This document shows, one piece after another, positions 1 to 11,515 of a stretch of DNA of 56,390 nt. The stretch is taken from contig JADJXG010000003.1 of the NCBI GenBank assembly GCA_016715965.1, positions 1 through 56,390 of the forward strand. Direction: 5' to 3'. Under the pieces are notes generated by a model that worked only from the letters and a program-made list of their open reading frames with translations, had not been told where the DNA came from and did not search any database. The stretch is from Saprospiraceae bacterium (GTDB taxonomy: Bacteria > Bacteroidota > Bacteroidia > Chitinophagales > Saprospiraceae). Position 1 is the first letter of the stretch. Each line of letters starts with the position of its first letter. A program made the position numbers and the translations under genes.

Positions 1-162
1 AAGATACGATACTGAAAGAGGGATACATATTAGAAAGAAACTTCATGACATGAGCATTCAGCAGTCTTGCAGGGTAAAACATAGGGATGATAGATCGCAT
101 GGATTATATTAAGGGAATGGGTAGGAAACACCAAGGGTAATCCTAATAATCCATCACAATAA
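1..162 (+). pseudogene. HNH endonuclease, 5'-truncated by contig end (copy of 41608-41928)
   Basis: Only the last half of the HNH gene is present and the frame is broken by extra bases, including one in the run that encodes the RNTKG region. The intact gene is at 41608-41928. The defects are probably sequence errors at a contig end. Confidence 0.7.
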
Positions 163-164
163 TC

Positions 165-415
165 ATGACAGACGGAGATATATCAACAAGATTTCAAGCA
201 CAAGAAACACTTCAATAGAGTTTTTAACTCTTCGAAAAACACGCTATCTGTAAACACGGGATTTAAGGTACCCAAATACGATCAGATAATTGCTTCATAT
301 CCCAAATGACACTACAGAAAACTTATGAATACAAATAAGGTGGAAAACTCAAGCAACTATGACGGTATATACCGACAGTACAAAGGAGAATTTTTACAGT
401 GTAACAATGACTTGA
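165..415 (+). pseudogene. Small tail-region protein, frame-broken copy of 41931-42182
   Basis: Same start context and same terminal TGA as the intact 83-residue gene, but several one-base indels interrupt the frame. It is probably not a real pseudogene. Confidence 0.65.
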
Positions 416-416
416 T

Positions 417-2477
417 ATGGCATACAAATATAATCCGTTTACGGGCAATAAGGATAGTGTGGTATGTTCAATGGGTGGAGACGACAGGTATGTAACGTAA
501 CGGGCGACACCATGACTGGTGCGCTGACCATAGATGGTACTTCTTGCCGATGCTAAACAACTAGTAGTTCAAGGTCATAGTACTCAAACCGCCAACCTTA
601 CAGTACGGCAAAATAACAGTGGAACGGCATTACTTATGTAGACCAAGTTGGTTCATCTAAGTTTGGTGAGATAAATGCTACTGGAAATATCAATTGATGG
701 AACTATAAACGCTTTTATGATACGATTAGAAATGCAACAACTAATTTTGCAGCTTTAATTCAAAACAACGGGGAACAACTAAGGCAACGGTTGGTATTTA
801 TAATAACGCTACAAATAATTTAGTCTTCAATCTTGATGGTGCAGATGCAGGAGAAGGCAAACCCTTATTTTAAAAACCAAACTCAGAGGCAGTTTTTAAT
901 GATGAGGGGGAGACATGGATTTTTCAGAGTCGAGGGAGATACTAATGTTAATTTAATTTTTAAGATGCAATTGCAGACCAAGTAACTTTTAGACTAACTT
1001 CTTCTCTGACCGACAAAAAATCCAGTTTACCAAACAGATGGTAACGAGCATAGATTCGTTTAATGACGGGTATTTGGATTATGGGGTCACCACAGGTACA
1101 GGTTTTAATGCTCCTATTACATCTGGTACATGGAATGGGACTGCCATAACTGTACTATGGAGGCACGTGACTGACAACGCCTGGCCAATACTTATAAACA
1201 CCATTGGAAATGGAACATCGGCTTTTACTTCTTGACTCTTATTTACCTACAACACATCGACAGATAAGGCAACACTTGGGCTTGGCATTGATGGAATTAC
1301 GAATAACATCTTTACTCTCACATCGGGCGGTACCCCTTGGCAGTATGGTTAAGAATAAACGACAGTCATATAAACCATTACGGCACATAATTTCTCACCT
1401 CGTAACAGGTGTCGCTTGTTGGTACAACCTCATTCAAGTGGTATCTCACTATGTCATGGTTGGAGGGTCACTGAGAATAAGGTTGTTTTCAGAGTACAAG
1501 CAACAAAGACGGCAGACGGAACTACAAACAGAGGATTGAACAGGTACTACGACACAAACAGTCTACTATTTCCCACAGAATCAACTTCGTCAATCAATAC
1601 TATTACGAGGGAAATGCATATCGGGGTAAGGTAAACGGCATACCTTCAATGGACAGAATTACAGGGTGCAGGTTCACGCTACACAGTAACTACATCTAGC
1701 ATGAACACATATTATGATTCAACATTTGACGGGTATCATTTGGAATTGCAGCATCTTGTTTAACAGCAACAACAGGATATATAGAAATCGACTTCAATCC
1801 CTCTATTGGTTGGACTGCTAACACTAACACTGGATATACCCATGTTCAGGGTAGGCTCGTTATCGGTTCTATTCTACAGGCAGTATTGTCTCAGCCATTC
1901 TAGTTGAAAGTTATAGACCTTCTGGCGGTGCTGATAGTTGGATGACTTGGAGTTCAACGACAACAAACACGAACCTTGTCTACACGGTGTCGCTATCTGC
2001 AAAAACCACAACTACTCTAAAAAAATGAGAATATCCTTCTACCACCCTACTCATGGCGTAAGTATAACGGGTATTTCGTTCTTTCCTGATGCACCCCAAA
2101 ACGTTGCCGAACAAACAAACATCCCCAGATATACCTCGGAGGATTTAACCCTTGCTCATAACTCACTTTCACTAACAGATAGTAATTATGTTCAAAGGAC
2201 TAAGTTTGAAAGCAAGGTAGCAGACGGGGGAACAGCCCTAGCCTACTTATTCGATACAGAGAATGACCTTGCTACATCTGGTGCAAAGATAGCTAGTTTC
2301 AAAAATCAAAAATTGAAAAGGCATTTGTTGATACTAACGGATTTGATGCAGTTGCTTTTAATTACGAAATTTTAGGCCAGGAATAGACAAGTCAATTACC
2401 GTATTAGATGCAGACGGTACAACAACCCATGACTAACATTTACAAAGGGTATTATAACTGCATGTGTAACTACTTAA
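417..2477 (+). pseudogene. Tail fibre protein, frame-broken copy of 42184-44247
   Basis: The DNA follows the intact 687-codon fibre gene end to end but has dozens of insertions, deletions and substitutions, so only short pieces remain open (for example 1938-2375). Error density falls along the gene towards the 3' end, as expected for the poorly covered end of an assembly. Confidence 0.75.
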
Positions 2478-2500
2478 TAAAAAAGGGTTATAATATAAAC

Positions 2501-2815
2501 ATGGCAAAACTTAAAACTATAAAACTTCCAAACAAAACAGAAGCAAATTATTGGCGTATTACTAAGGCAACCATTGACTTTGATACAAATGTACAAGAAG
2601 TTACAATTGCAGGATTTGCAACAAAGCAGGATAGAATAGATGCATACGCTCCCCTAAAATCTTATGCACTATTTATAGAAATACCAGAAGATGATCTAAA
2701 AGACATAGCAAAAAGAATTTATAAGGCTTTTGATACTACACCCATCGCAGAAAAAGCTGCTGACGAAGAACAGAAAAACATGAATTTAATTATGAAAGGA
2801 GATGACGATATTTAA
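2501..2815 (+). CDS. Conserved 104-residue phage protein (copy of 44272-44586)
   Basis: The frame is intact and nearly identical to the second copy; differences include Ile/Val and Leu/Ile exchanges near residues 25-45. The start is the ATG after the TATAAT-like box, as in the other copy. Function unknown. Confidence 0.75.
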   Translation: MAKLKTIKLPNKTEANYWRITKATIDFDTNVQEVTIAGFATKQDRIDAYAPLKSYALFIEIPEDDLKDIAKRIYKAFDTTPIAEKAADEEQKNMNLIMKGDDDI

Positions 2816-2816
2816 C

Positions 2817-2988
2817 ATGAAACCAGACGTTACATTAACAGGGGATGATTTAATTATCTCAATTCAGGCACTTAATCAGGTAAGCGTACCAGTAAGGGAT
2901 GCAGACCGCATAAAGTTATCATAAACAAAATGACACTTTTGTTAGAACAATTACAAAAGGAGATAATAACGACAAAATAAAAAAATGA
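2817..2988 (+). pseudogene. 57-residue protein, frame-broken copy of 44588-44761
   Basis: One A is missing from an A-run near 2919 and another from a run near 2958, shifting the frame. The second copy is intact. Confidence 0.6.
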
Positions 2989-3220
2989 AAATAAACATAA
3001 ACATAGATTTGCTAGACATCTTCCAAAACTCTTCGCAGTAAGAAAATGAAGATGATTGATGGTGAAGACGAAAGAAACCAAACAGATCTAATCCCATGAT
3101 CCCAGACAGGGCTGATACAGAAACCATGTATATAAATCCTAATGATATTTCCAGAATTGAAAAGATAAACTGAGAGATATCACAGCACAACACGTACCAG
3201 AAAACACACATTTAAAATGA
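2985..3220 (+). pseudogene. 78-residue protein, frame-broken copy of 44758-44994
   Basis: Overlaps the preceding gene by ATGA as in the second copy. Small indels near 3024, 3075 and 3165 break the frame. Confidence 0.6.
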
Positions 3221-3363
3221 CAATTGTTAAAAGAGATAATAAGAAGTGGAAATACGCAGTCACAAGACTGGAAAAAAACTTGGAGATTTTGGTTCGGTTA
3301 CCGAAGCCAGAGAGATTAAAACAAATCGAATACTTCTACCCGTTTAAGATCTAATAAAAGTAA
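3217..3363 (+). pseudogene. 48-residue basic protein, altered copy of 44991-45137
   Basis: Same length as the intact second copy, but compensating indels shift the middle of the frame. Treat the second copy as the gene. Confidence 0.55.
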
Positions 3364-3364
3364 T

Positions 3365-3756
3365 ATGGCACAACCAACAATACCTGACCACTTGATGAAA
3401 GAGCTTGATACTTCACCCCTACAGAAAAGATTGTTCAACACATGATTGAAAGTTCAAGAGCTGTAAAGAAGATCGACAATCTCATTTACTGACTCAATTG
3501 CCTTTCTAACTATATCATTCTGGTACTTTTTCTTTACAGGTTTAGCCTTGCTATTGGGAAGGAAACTTCCTCGTAAGTGGTTGGATCCTGTCCACACAAA
3601 TTAGATGCTGGTAGAATATCCAAAAAAATCGAAGACAAAGAACAAAATCACATTGCCGAAGCCAGCAAAAAAGTTGGCGGATACAAAATTGTGGACATGG
3701 AAACTAAACGACCTGTTGGCTTGAAAATAGAACCAATGAAGCCAGTTAAATCTTAA
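3365..3756 (+). pseudogene. 129-residue membrane protein, frame-broken copy of 45139-45528
   Basis: The TAATATG junction and terminal TAA are conserved. One-base changes near 3418, 3464 and 3590 break the frame; the second copy is intact. Confidence 0.6.
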
Positions 3757-3887
3757 TGTCTTTTGTATCTTAGATGGGGCAGACTTCTCCTCTTTCTTAA
3801 TATTTCGTCTTTGTTTTATGGTAATACCTTAGTCGGGATATCTGTCTGGCAGATTTTCCCTCCTTCTTCCATTTTCGATTAAACTTC

Positions 3888-4501
3888 TTAATCGTTCTTT
3901 TCCCGTATCTTTAAGAGACACCATGCTCCTTCCTCGTATATTTTAATATTAACGTCATATCTGTCTTTTAGTAAAGCATACCAGTTTTTTATATTCTTTT
4001 CTGAAGCTACGACCTCGTGAGATCTACGGAGAGCCATGTCTAAAAATTCAAATAGGGTAGTATCAGGCAGATGAGTTAAGGTGTTACGGAAACTTATCAC
4101 TCGACCCCTAGGTAACGTTTTTAAGTAGTCACAGTAATATATATTCTGGAAATGTACCAGCGTGTATTTTCCCATCCTCACTAGCTCTTTTTACTCCCTT
4201 GTATTCTGAAGTCACAAAAGTTACTGGATATGTCCACTAGAAAGCTCTATTGCTATGGGGATGCTATTATAACCGACAACAACCAATGGGGACTCTGACT
4301 CTTTGGGGATATCTCAAAACAATATCTCTCCATAGGGGATCGTGTATCCAGCACCCGATCGTACTCTTCGTCAAAAGCCGTTCGTTTTCGGGCTTGTACT
4401 CTTTATTAATACCAACCCTGGGGATGAGTCTTCCCATCCTTTTGGATGTTTGGATGATTATATCTATTTCTTTGTTTTGTTCCGATTGCTCTTCTTGCCA
4501 T
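3888..4501 (-). pseudogene. Rossmann-like 205-residue protein, frame-broken copy of 45662-46279
   Basis: The C-terminal 97 residues are open (3888-4181), but the upstream part is split by indels. See the intact gene at 45662-46279. Confidence 0.6.
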
Positions 4502-4804
4502 ATTTTTATACCACGCCCCACTTTTAACAGGATATTTTCTGTACTCTACGTTTATCATACCGAACGGGGCTTCCTCGACTTTATGGACGATAGACTTGTT
4601 CTTTAGCTTCTGAGTCACTTTAACTTGAATAAACTTAACCACTCAAAATGATTGGGGTTTGCTACATTTTGCAGGTCTTATGGCAATGACATCAGCATTA
4701 CCCTTCGAACCTGCTGCACGTATGGAATACCAACCCTCTTTATCAAATTTGTTTGCAAGCATTATTTCCCTATTACGACTACGTATGTAATTTTTATTTG
4801 GCAT
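4464..4804 (-). pseudogene. Hjc-like nuclease, frame-broken copy of 46242-46580
   Basis: The start ATG and the GAGGAG ribosome site are conserved. An extra base after the aspartate motif shifts the frame before the conserved QVK part. Confidence 0.6.
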
Positions 4805-5098
4805 TGGGGCGTTTCTCCTCTTTACCAACACTTACACTAGTCTTGGGAGACTTTACTTTATAAATCATACCGTTTCTGAAAGCCATACTCCAATTAATAA
4901 AATACTTATCGTGTTCCAATCCTACACGACCTTCTATTCTTCTTTGAGCAGCTTGCACTTGTTGTTCCCAATGATTGAGTTCGTATTGTTTTTCACGAAC
5001 CATACGGGAATGAAAAGTCAATTCAGCCAATTCTTCTTCGGTTAGCTTAATTCTTCTCCACTTGGTTTAGATAATTTTGCTCCTTTGGGTATTTTCAT
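4794..5098 (-). pseudogene. 101-residue protein, frame-broken copy of 46570-46875
   Basis: One T is missing near 5050, so the first residues are out of frame with the rest. The second copy is intact. Confidence 0.6.
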
Positions 5099-5315
5099 TT
5101 AAGTAAGAATCCTCCTTCTATAAGCACTCTTCTAACATCACTTTCACGCTCTGAGCTGACTTCGATAACCTTACCTTCATATTTTTTCCCAGCTACATGA
5201 GCATATAATGTCCTACCATCTGCGCTGTGTATTTCAACAGTCCTTGGTGCTTCTTCTACTTTAACTTCTTCCTTCTTGATTTCTGTCTTTTTTGTTGTCT
5301 TTTTTTAGCTGCCAT
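5095..5315 (-). pseudogene. Lysine-rich 73-residue protein, frame-broken copy of 46872-47093
   Basis: A shortened T-run just after the start breaks the frame. The ATGA overlap with the next gene is preserved. Confidence 0.55.
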
Positions 5316-5325
5316 ACTACTCACC

Positions 5326-5596
5326 TCATTCCACAAATTCAGTCTTCTTTTAAAAATTCTTCCTGGTCTTTGTCTACATCTCCAGCAGAAATTTGTCCAT
5401 CTTGCACAAACTTATCAGGTGTCCAATGAGTCTTTCGAAAAGCTTTGGCTTGGGGATTATTTGGAACCCCGTTTGCTTCCTCTTCATTTTGATTATCATA
5501 TTTTTCGGCAGGTACAAACTGCGCTCTTTTAGGAAGAGAACCAGATCGACCCTTTTGGGCTTGAATTGTTGTTCCTGCGATATCTGTTAAATCCAT
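5326..5596 (-). pseudogene. 89-residue protein, C-terminus altered (copy of 47104-47373)
   Basis: Open from the start for most of its length, but an extra T near 5348 changes the last residues compared with the second copy. Confidence 0.65.
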
Positions 5597-5597
5597 A

Positions 5598-5714
5598 TTA
5601 TTTTGATACTACTTCAGGGAAATCCCTGCCAATAATTTTATACACTAAATGCAGTACGATCAAATAAAATAATACTGGAAGGAAAAATATTATTTTCAAG
5701 AAACGTCTCAACAT
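5598..5714 (-). CDS. 38-residue single-pass membrane protein (copy of 47375-47491)
   Basis: Intact and almost identical to the second copy. The same promoter (TTGACA complement at 5744-5749, -10 complement at 5721-5726) sits six bases before the ATG. Confidence 0.55.
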   Translation of the reverse strand: MLRRFLKIIFFLPVLFYLIVLHLVYKIIGRDFPEVVSK

Positions 5715-5745
5715 GTATATACGTTACCTTGCTGTCAATTAAGTG

Positions 5746-6018
5746 TCAAGCAGGAATCTTATCAATAATTGAGTCTTTGTTTACAGAACCCCAATTGTCT
5801 CGGATAACCTTGGCTAACGCTGCAATAAATCCAGCGACAAAAGCTGCCAATATAGCAAAACTGTATTCTTGGATATTTTCCAAATCGGGTTTCAAAACTA
5901 CGCTAACAGCTACTACTGCTCCTGCTCCACCTGCTACTGCAGTACGCAAGAAATCTCCAGGCTATTATTTTCCATTGCGGATAGTTATTAGCATCTTCAT
6001 TTGTACTTCATCTGCCAT
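5746..6018 (-). pseudogene. Two-helix holin-like protein, frame-broken copy of 47523-47795
   Basis: An extra A near 5948 splits the gene between the basic N-terminus and the first membrane helix. The second copy is intact. Confidence 0.65.
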
Positions 6019-6396
6019 ATTACTTCACCCCCCTTGCGCCAATTTTTAAGACTGTTAAGATGATCTCTAATTAAATCTATTATATTGGTTTTTACAGCCT
6101 TAGTTCCGATAACTTTTTTCTCAACCCATTGATCTATTTTGTCTTCCAAAGGTTTTACAGCTCGTTCGACAGCACCCACAACTGCATCATTCGTTTTTGT
6201 TGTAGTTTAGTAATGCTTTTCTAGTTTCATCTTCTGATTGTTCTAAATTTTTAAGACGTAAATTTATATCAGAGAAATCTTTTCTGTCATCAGCCATATC
6301 TTTATCAATCCTATTTACGTCTGCACTAACACTATCTACCCGTTTGTCTATGCGTTCGATTGCTTTTAATAAGTTTTTGTATTGGCTATCTTCCAT
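5997..6396 (-). pseudogene. Coiled-coil protein, frame-broken copy of 47774-48175
   Basis: Shortened runs near 6197-6215 break the frame in the middle of the coiled coil. The second copy is intact. Confidence 0.65.
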
Positions 6397-6400
6397 GAAG

Positions 6401-7129
6401 TTAGTTTTCAGCAAGCTTTTGTAAAATATTAGAAGCCATTACAACACCTCTTTCAAGAGTTGTAACTCTTGTTTCAAGATTCTTAATTTGTTCGCTTAAC
6501 TCGCCATTTTGTTTTTTCAATTCTTCACATGGATCAAATGGTGGTATTGGTGGTTCTTGATTGTAGGGTATTCCAAAAGCCTTACAGATTCCCCGTACAA
6601 TTCCTTCTACCACCCTTGGTCTATTAAAATGTAATAAGGAATGGTCATCAGGAACGTGCATACCAACACCGCACTCAATAATGTTGCATGGAGTTTTGGC
6701 AGTTAAATACTTCACATATAATAATATTTAGTGTTAGCGTTTCTCCTTTCGGATCGATTAACTACATCAGTCGTTTTAAAATATTCTTCTTCTATGTCCT
6801 TGCAAATGCGTTGAGATTCTTGTGTAGCTTTGTCTACTTGAGGATCTGGAAAATCAACAAACCCTCCGCCCCTGCCGTAAATGTCAGCATCATAATGTAT
6901 AGAAAGAAACAAATCGAAATCTTGTGAAGTTATATTGTGGTCATCATTGGCATTGGCATCAGTTGTATATACATCAAAACCCCTTCTGCGAAGTTCTCCT
7001 GCGACTTGATCTCTAATATCTACATTGAAGCTCATTTCATTGGGCGCACCTGTAGAACGTCTTAGTGCAACAATGGAATTATACTGGCAGTTCTGATGTC
7101 CAGCTTGTAGGCAGATTTTTAGCTATCAT
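6401..7129 (-). pseudogene. N-acetylmuramoyl-L-alanine amidase, frame-broken copy of 48180-48908
   Basis: Two breaks: an extra T near 7115 and a missing C near 6714. The pieces 6401-6715 and 6712-7035 remain open. The intact enzyme is at 48180-48908. Confidence 0.75.
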
Positions 7130-7169
7130 GCTTTTAAGAGTTTACACTCTTCTTCTTATCGGTGTCAAC

Positions 7170-7342
7170 CTATCTACGTTTAAATGTTGCACCTATGGCA
7201 AGTGGTACAGTAATGAAAAATACTAATACTGTCCATGTTCCAGTAAACCAATAATAAAAAGCCAAAGCATTAATAAACCCTACAAACATTATTGTATATA
7301 TCCTACATAAAAATATAAATCCATTTAGTATTTATTTCTCAT
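7170..7342 (-). pseudogene. 57-residue membrane protein, frame-broken copy of 48949-49122
   Basis: One T is missing from the T-run at 7330-7333, so the frame breaks shortly after the ATG. The second copy is intact. Confidence 0.5.
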
Positions 7343-7549
7343 TTCGATTAACTCTGTTATCTTTACGCTGTTTATGTCTTTAGCAAAGATAGCTAATACC
7401 TTAGCTCTTCCAAATAATTCTCGTAATTGCATGTTAAGCTCTACTAAACTCTTTTGATCTCCAGCATCTTCTTTATCAAATATTAAAAGATATCTTCCCT
7501 TCGAATTGATCTTTAAAATTTTAGCTGGATGTAATTTAATATCAGACAT
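7332..7549 (-). pseudogene. 72-residue protein with altered C-terminus (copy of 49112-49330)
   Basis: Open from the start for nearly its whole length, but a missing T near 7344 changes the end and lets the frame run to 7325. Confidence 0.65.
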
Positions 7550-7803
7550 AACTCAGTAATGAACATAGAATACTATATGTGTAGGTATGTGTCAAGTATC
7601 AAATAAAGTTGGGGCTAGTGCCTGCCCAACAACTAGCCCCGAACTACTGAGACTCTAACACATAGAAGTGCTGGAGCAATTATATTTTGACCTATTAAGA
7701 TCTTCTTGTCAATTGAAAAACAATCATTTAAAGTAATAGCCTCTATAACAGAAATATCCCCTTGACACCGAGGTGTGTTTGGGGATATTCTGATTCGAGA
7801 ATT

Positions 7804-8084
7804 ATAAACAATACATTCTACAACACAACTACTTCAAAAAGCAAATCCAATTGTTTACAGGGGACTGGAGCAGGCACGCTGTTCACCCCCCCTTCTAATA
7901 GAGTGAACGGAGCAAGACCTTTTCTCGGAAACAACACTCAGGAATATGGTTTATAACTGAACCAAAAGTCGGTATTACGGTGACACTCACTGGCAAAGAG
8001 AAACCTGTTTACATAAATCAGTTACTAGTCGAAAATAAGAATACTTACTTCCCTGGAGTAAGAGCCTTTCTGTTACAAGCCTAG
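7804..8084 (+). pseudogene. 93-residue protein, frame-broken copy of 49585-49863
   Basis: The frame is intact for the first half (seven C in the run near 7887) and again at the end, but one G is missing near 7942. The start codon is ATA here and ATG in the second copy. See the second copy for the reconstruction. Confidence 0.5.
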
Positions 8085-8107
8085 GGAATGTTAGTAGAGA
8101 AAAGAAT

Positions 8108-8365
8108 ATGGCAATAAATCAAAATAGTATAGATTACAGTAAGCTGACAACACAGCAAGCTTTGAGGACTCTAAAGACCAAAGAAGAAATTGCAGAATAT
8201 TTCAAGTATAGATTTGGTGAGATTAAAGCAGAGAGAAAGACATTGGAATGGGATTTAGAACATCAATGGGAAGAGAAACAGAAAGTTAAGACAGAAAAAT
8301 CCGAAGACGAAAAACGAGCTGATGAAGCTTTTGAAGCCATAAAAGATATATTTAAAGATATATAA
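8108..8365 (+). CDS. 85-residue charged coiled-coil protein (copy of 49888-50145)
   Basis: Intact and nearly identical to the second copy. The A-run just upstream is one base shorter here, which removes the longer alternative start and supports the ATG of MAINQ. Confidence 0.75.
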   Translation: MAINQNSIDYSKLTTQQALRTLKTKEEIAEYFKYRFGEIKAERKTLEWDLEHQWEEKQKVKTEKSEDEKRADEAFEAIKDIFKDI

Positions 8366-8428
8366 GTACAAGTTCACCTGTCTTGTGTTGACCCTTTTTG
8401 ATAATAGCACAAAACGGGCAGGTTTTGT

Positions 8429-8518
8429 TTACCAGTACATTCTAACCTCGTGTATAAACTTTGGTAGCCAATACACAAGAGTTACAAATGCCACGCTGGC
8501 AAATAGTAATTTTTTCAT
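8429..8518 (-). CDS. 29-residue membrane or secreted peptide (copy of 50209-50298)
   Basis: Intact here too. The G-rich Shine-Dalgarno sequence is one G shorter than in the second copy. Confidence 0.5.
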   Translation of the reverse strand: MKKLLFASVAFVTLVYWLPKFIHEVRMYW

Positions 8519-8709
8519 TTTTCTTTCACCCCTTCTCGTTTTCTCTAACCCAAACCCTGGAGTGCTAAGATTGATCCAACCACATACATACCTATTCCAG
8601 CCACGCCATACAAAGAGTCAGCCAGAGCCACGTTGGTAGCCTCAATCATAGTGGCAATTATACCAATCACCACCACAGCCATAAAGATTTGTGCAAGTGT
8701 TTTATCCAT
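8515..8709 (-). pseudogene. 64-residue two-helix membrane protein, frame-broken copy of 50295-50489
   Basis: An extra G near 8561 and a missing C near 8531 break the last third of the frame. The second copy is intact. Confidence 0.6.
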
Positions 8710-8739
8710 ACTTAATCACCTTCTTTCATATTCTCCTCT

Positions 8740-8910
8740 TTATTTGTCATTTTGTTTTGGTGGTATGTGACCCGTCTTTTCCCCACCTTCTTTCCCCAGT
8801 TTCTTAACTGAAAACATCATGCCATTCCAGTAACATAAGATTGCACCATGCATATCAGCCTTGAAAAACAAATCGTCTAGTGTCTTGATTTCGCCTTTTG
8901 GGGTTTTCAT
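8740..8910 (-). CDS. 56-residue protein (copy of 50520-50690)
   Basis: Intact, with Thr instead of Asn at residue 3. Function unknown. Confidence 0.55.
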   Translation of the reverse strand: MKTPKGEIKTLDDLFFKADMHGAILCYWNGMMFSVKKLGKEGGEKTGHIPPKQNDK

Positions 8911-8937
8911 ATCTGTATAAGTGTTTATTTGGCTGAT

Positions 8938-10214
8938 TTAAATTAACACTTGCTGTGCCAGTCTTGCCTCTGCTATCTTTACATATTCTTCGTCTAGCTC
9001 TATGCCTATGAAATTATATCCGTTCATTTTACAGGCTATTCCTGTAGTGCCACTTCTCCATAAAAGGATCAAGGACTGTTCCGCCCTTAGGCGTTACCAT
9101 TTTGATTAGATATTCCATAAGGGCAAGAGGCTTAACTTGTTGGATGGTTGTTTTGTTTGGTAATCTATTTTCAGGATTTCTATTATTCTCTATCAAACCC
9201 TTTTCACTGTGAAACCCTCCATAGTCAATTCTATCCTTGTCCTCCATATCCTCACACCCCTTATTCCTCTCACTCTTACTTGCCTTTGCTGTATAGATTA
9301 TTGATTTGAAGAAACGAGAGGCGTTGCCCGAATCTCCAAAACCACAACCATCATTATTTTTCTCTGTTCCATATTTACCATAGACTTTATTATTCAACAC
9401 GCCTACATTTCCACCTTTTGAAACTCCCGTCTCAGGAAAACACTCTCTTACTTCTTCGCTGTTGTCGTGGATTAGGTTGGCAGGGAAGCGACCCAAATTA
9501 TTTGCTGGTGTTGCTGTGCCTTTTGCTTTACCTTCTCCAACATCAAAATTTACTCCATTATTATTTATGCTTGCCTTTGCATCTAACATTTCCTTATCTT
9601 CTTGCGACATTCCCACCTACTCTCATCTATATTTATTCCACCTGTTCCCCACTTTAATACGTTCTCGGCTACCGTCTTTTCTGACAAAGGTTTTCGTGCC
9701 ATACAAATAGGTTCGTGTGCTGGTTTAAGAGCAGTTCCCCAGCCTTCCCATTCGGAAGTACCCTTATCTTTGTCTGGTCTTGGTGGAGATTGCCATCCTG
9801 TTGATGTTTCTCCTTTAGTCAAATTGTATGGTCGGTTCGCAGGATTTTTAGAAAGCAAATTCCCTCTCATTCCCCTGCAACTTATCTACTGCCTTACCTA
9901 TATTCAAACTTTTCCGGAAGCCCGACCCATACACCCATTCAATCATATCTCTTATCTCCAAATCCTGCATCTTCAATAGCTACTGTCATTCTGTGGTAAG
10001 TTCTTGTACCACCAAAAGATAATAAGTATCCACCAGGCTTTAGCACCCTAAGGCACTCTTTCCACATCTCAACATTGTAAGCAATACCTGTGTTGTCCCA
10101 CTTCTTACCCATAAAACCAAGCTCGTAGGGTGGATCGGTTACAACACTCTCTAGCGAGTTCTCATCTAGCGTTTTTAATATATCTAAACAATCACCTTGA
10201 AAAATTGTATTCAT
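8938..10214 (-). pseudogene. DNA methyltransferase, frame-broken copy of 50718-51992
   Basis: Both catalytic motifs are present in the DNA, but indels near 9055, 9138, 9616, 9858 and 9960 split the frame into at least four pieces. The intact 424-residue enzyme is at 50718-51992. Confidence 0.75.
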
Positions 10215-10262
10215 ACATTTATATCTATATAGAGATGTACGATAAACTCGTACAACTGAAAT

Positions 10263-10505
10263 TTAAACAGTTGCTAAAACATCCTTTTTATGTACTAGCA
10301 AATATTTTTTGTTATTGTATGTTATGTCCTCACCAGACCAGCGTCTGAAAATTACTATGTCACCAGCTTTATATTTATCCCCTTGCACAACTTCACCTTG
10401 TTGATGCACATCGGTTTTTGTTTCTGGCAAATATATACCCGACTCAGTTTTTTCTTCTCTGTCCTCTACTTTAATTAGTATGTAATTTTCTGTTGGCTTT
10501 ATCAT
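10263..10505 (-). CDS. groES: GroES-like co-chaperonin (copy of 52041-52283)
   Basis: Intact and identical in protein sequence to the second copy, where it is described. Confidence 0.85.
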   Translation of the reverse strand: MIKPTENYILIKVEDREEKTESGIYLPETKTDVHQQGEVVQGDKYKAGDIVIFRRWSGEDITYNNKKYLLVHKKDVLATV

Positions 10506-10511
10506 GCTTTG

Positions 10512-10814
10512 TTATACATTAAGTTCTACATTTTCTTTTTTCTTTAAAATTTCAATCGGAAAATAGTATTGACTCTCTTGCCCCACCCTTTTTAAATTCC
10601 AATGCTTTTTGGCTTCCTCAACTGTAACTGAATAAACAGTTCTTCTCTTTGGATCATATAGCATGATCTTTGTTAGTCCCTGTTCAGGTATCCACTTATC
10701 AACAACTGTCTTGTGTAGAGATATTTCTCTAGTCATCCAAAGAACAGCTTTGTTAAAATCTATCTTTTTAAAATAGATGTCATTGTTAATTGTTTTACCT
10801 AAATTTACTTTCAT
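10512..10814 (-). CDS. 100-residue early protein (intact copy of the gene broken at 52290-52591)
   Basis: This copy is the intact one: the T-run near 10765-10770 has one more T than in the second copy, and the frame runs from an ATG at 10814 to 10512. The protein has basic and aromatic patches (LYDPKRRTVYSVT, KKHWNLKRVGQES) and no domain I can name. It lies between the ssDNA-binding protein and the GroES gene, six bases before the latter. Function unknown. Confidence 0.75.
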   Translation of the reverse strand: MKVNLGKTINNDIYFKKIDFNKAVLWMTREISLHKTVVDKWIPEQGLTKIMLYDPKRRTVYSVTVEEAKKHWNLKRVGQESQYYFPIEILKKKENVELNV

Positions 10815-10866
10815 GTTAGTTAAGTCTCAAGCCTCGGAGGCTATGAAAGCCCCCGAAGTTTTTTAC

Positions 10867-11364
10867 TTAACTTGCGTTTACACCCTCTTCTGTGTAGACG
10901 TCTTCTAGTTGTTTAAATTCTGCTATTGCTTTTACCTCTTCATCTGTCAGATCAGATTTTTTGGGAGAAGCTATAACACTGTATTCAGTTCCCAATCCTT
11001 TCCCTTTTCTTTTGATAGTTACATCATAATGTCTGGGGTCTCCATACTCTTTGTCAGTTGCGTATGCGAGAATTTGCCTGAACACTGTTACTGGTGCTTC
11101 GTAAACAAAGATCTTGTTATCTCTTTCCCTGTCCAGAATGAGATAAGCATATTTGATCTTTACTTTTTTTCTTTCTGGTGCGATTTCACCTTCCGCTAAC
11201 AAAGTCGTTTTGTATGAATCTTTAGTTCCAGAATCATAAAAACGGATTTCTAATGGTTTAGTGACCAGTCTTATCCTGTTATCTCCTTCTTCAGGTTTCC
11301 AAAATAAGCCTCCTTCGCCCTGTGGGATATCATAATTGCTATAGTCATCTATTGTTTTTGGCAT
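10867..11364 (-). CDS. Probable ssDNA-binding protein (copy of 52644-53141)
   Basis: Intact; residue differences from the second copy are clustered near the EGE(N/I)APE segment. In this copy the frame is open further upstream, as far as 11565, joining it with the helix-turn-helix gene linker (see findings). Confidence 0.75.
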   Translation of the reverse strand: MPKTIDDYSNYDIPQGEGGLFWKPEEGDNRIRLVTKPLEIRFYDSGTKDSYKTTLLAEGEIAPERKKVKIKYAYLILDRERDNKIFVYEAPVTVFRQILAYATDKEYGDPRHYDVTIKRKGKGLGTEYSVIASPKKSDLTDEEVKAIAEFKQLEDVYTEEGVNAS

Positions 11365-11515
11365 GTTTGCTTCACCCCCTTTTTTTTCTTCTTCATAAAT
11401 CTGGTTGATAATTTCGTAAGGATCGTTCTGACTATCATTATAGCTAAATTCAGTGTTAGTATCGGCAGTAGTCTCAGTTTCTGCATCTTTTAAATAACTT
11501 TCAATCCATTCGACA

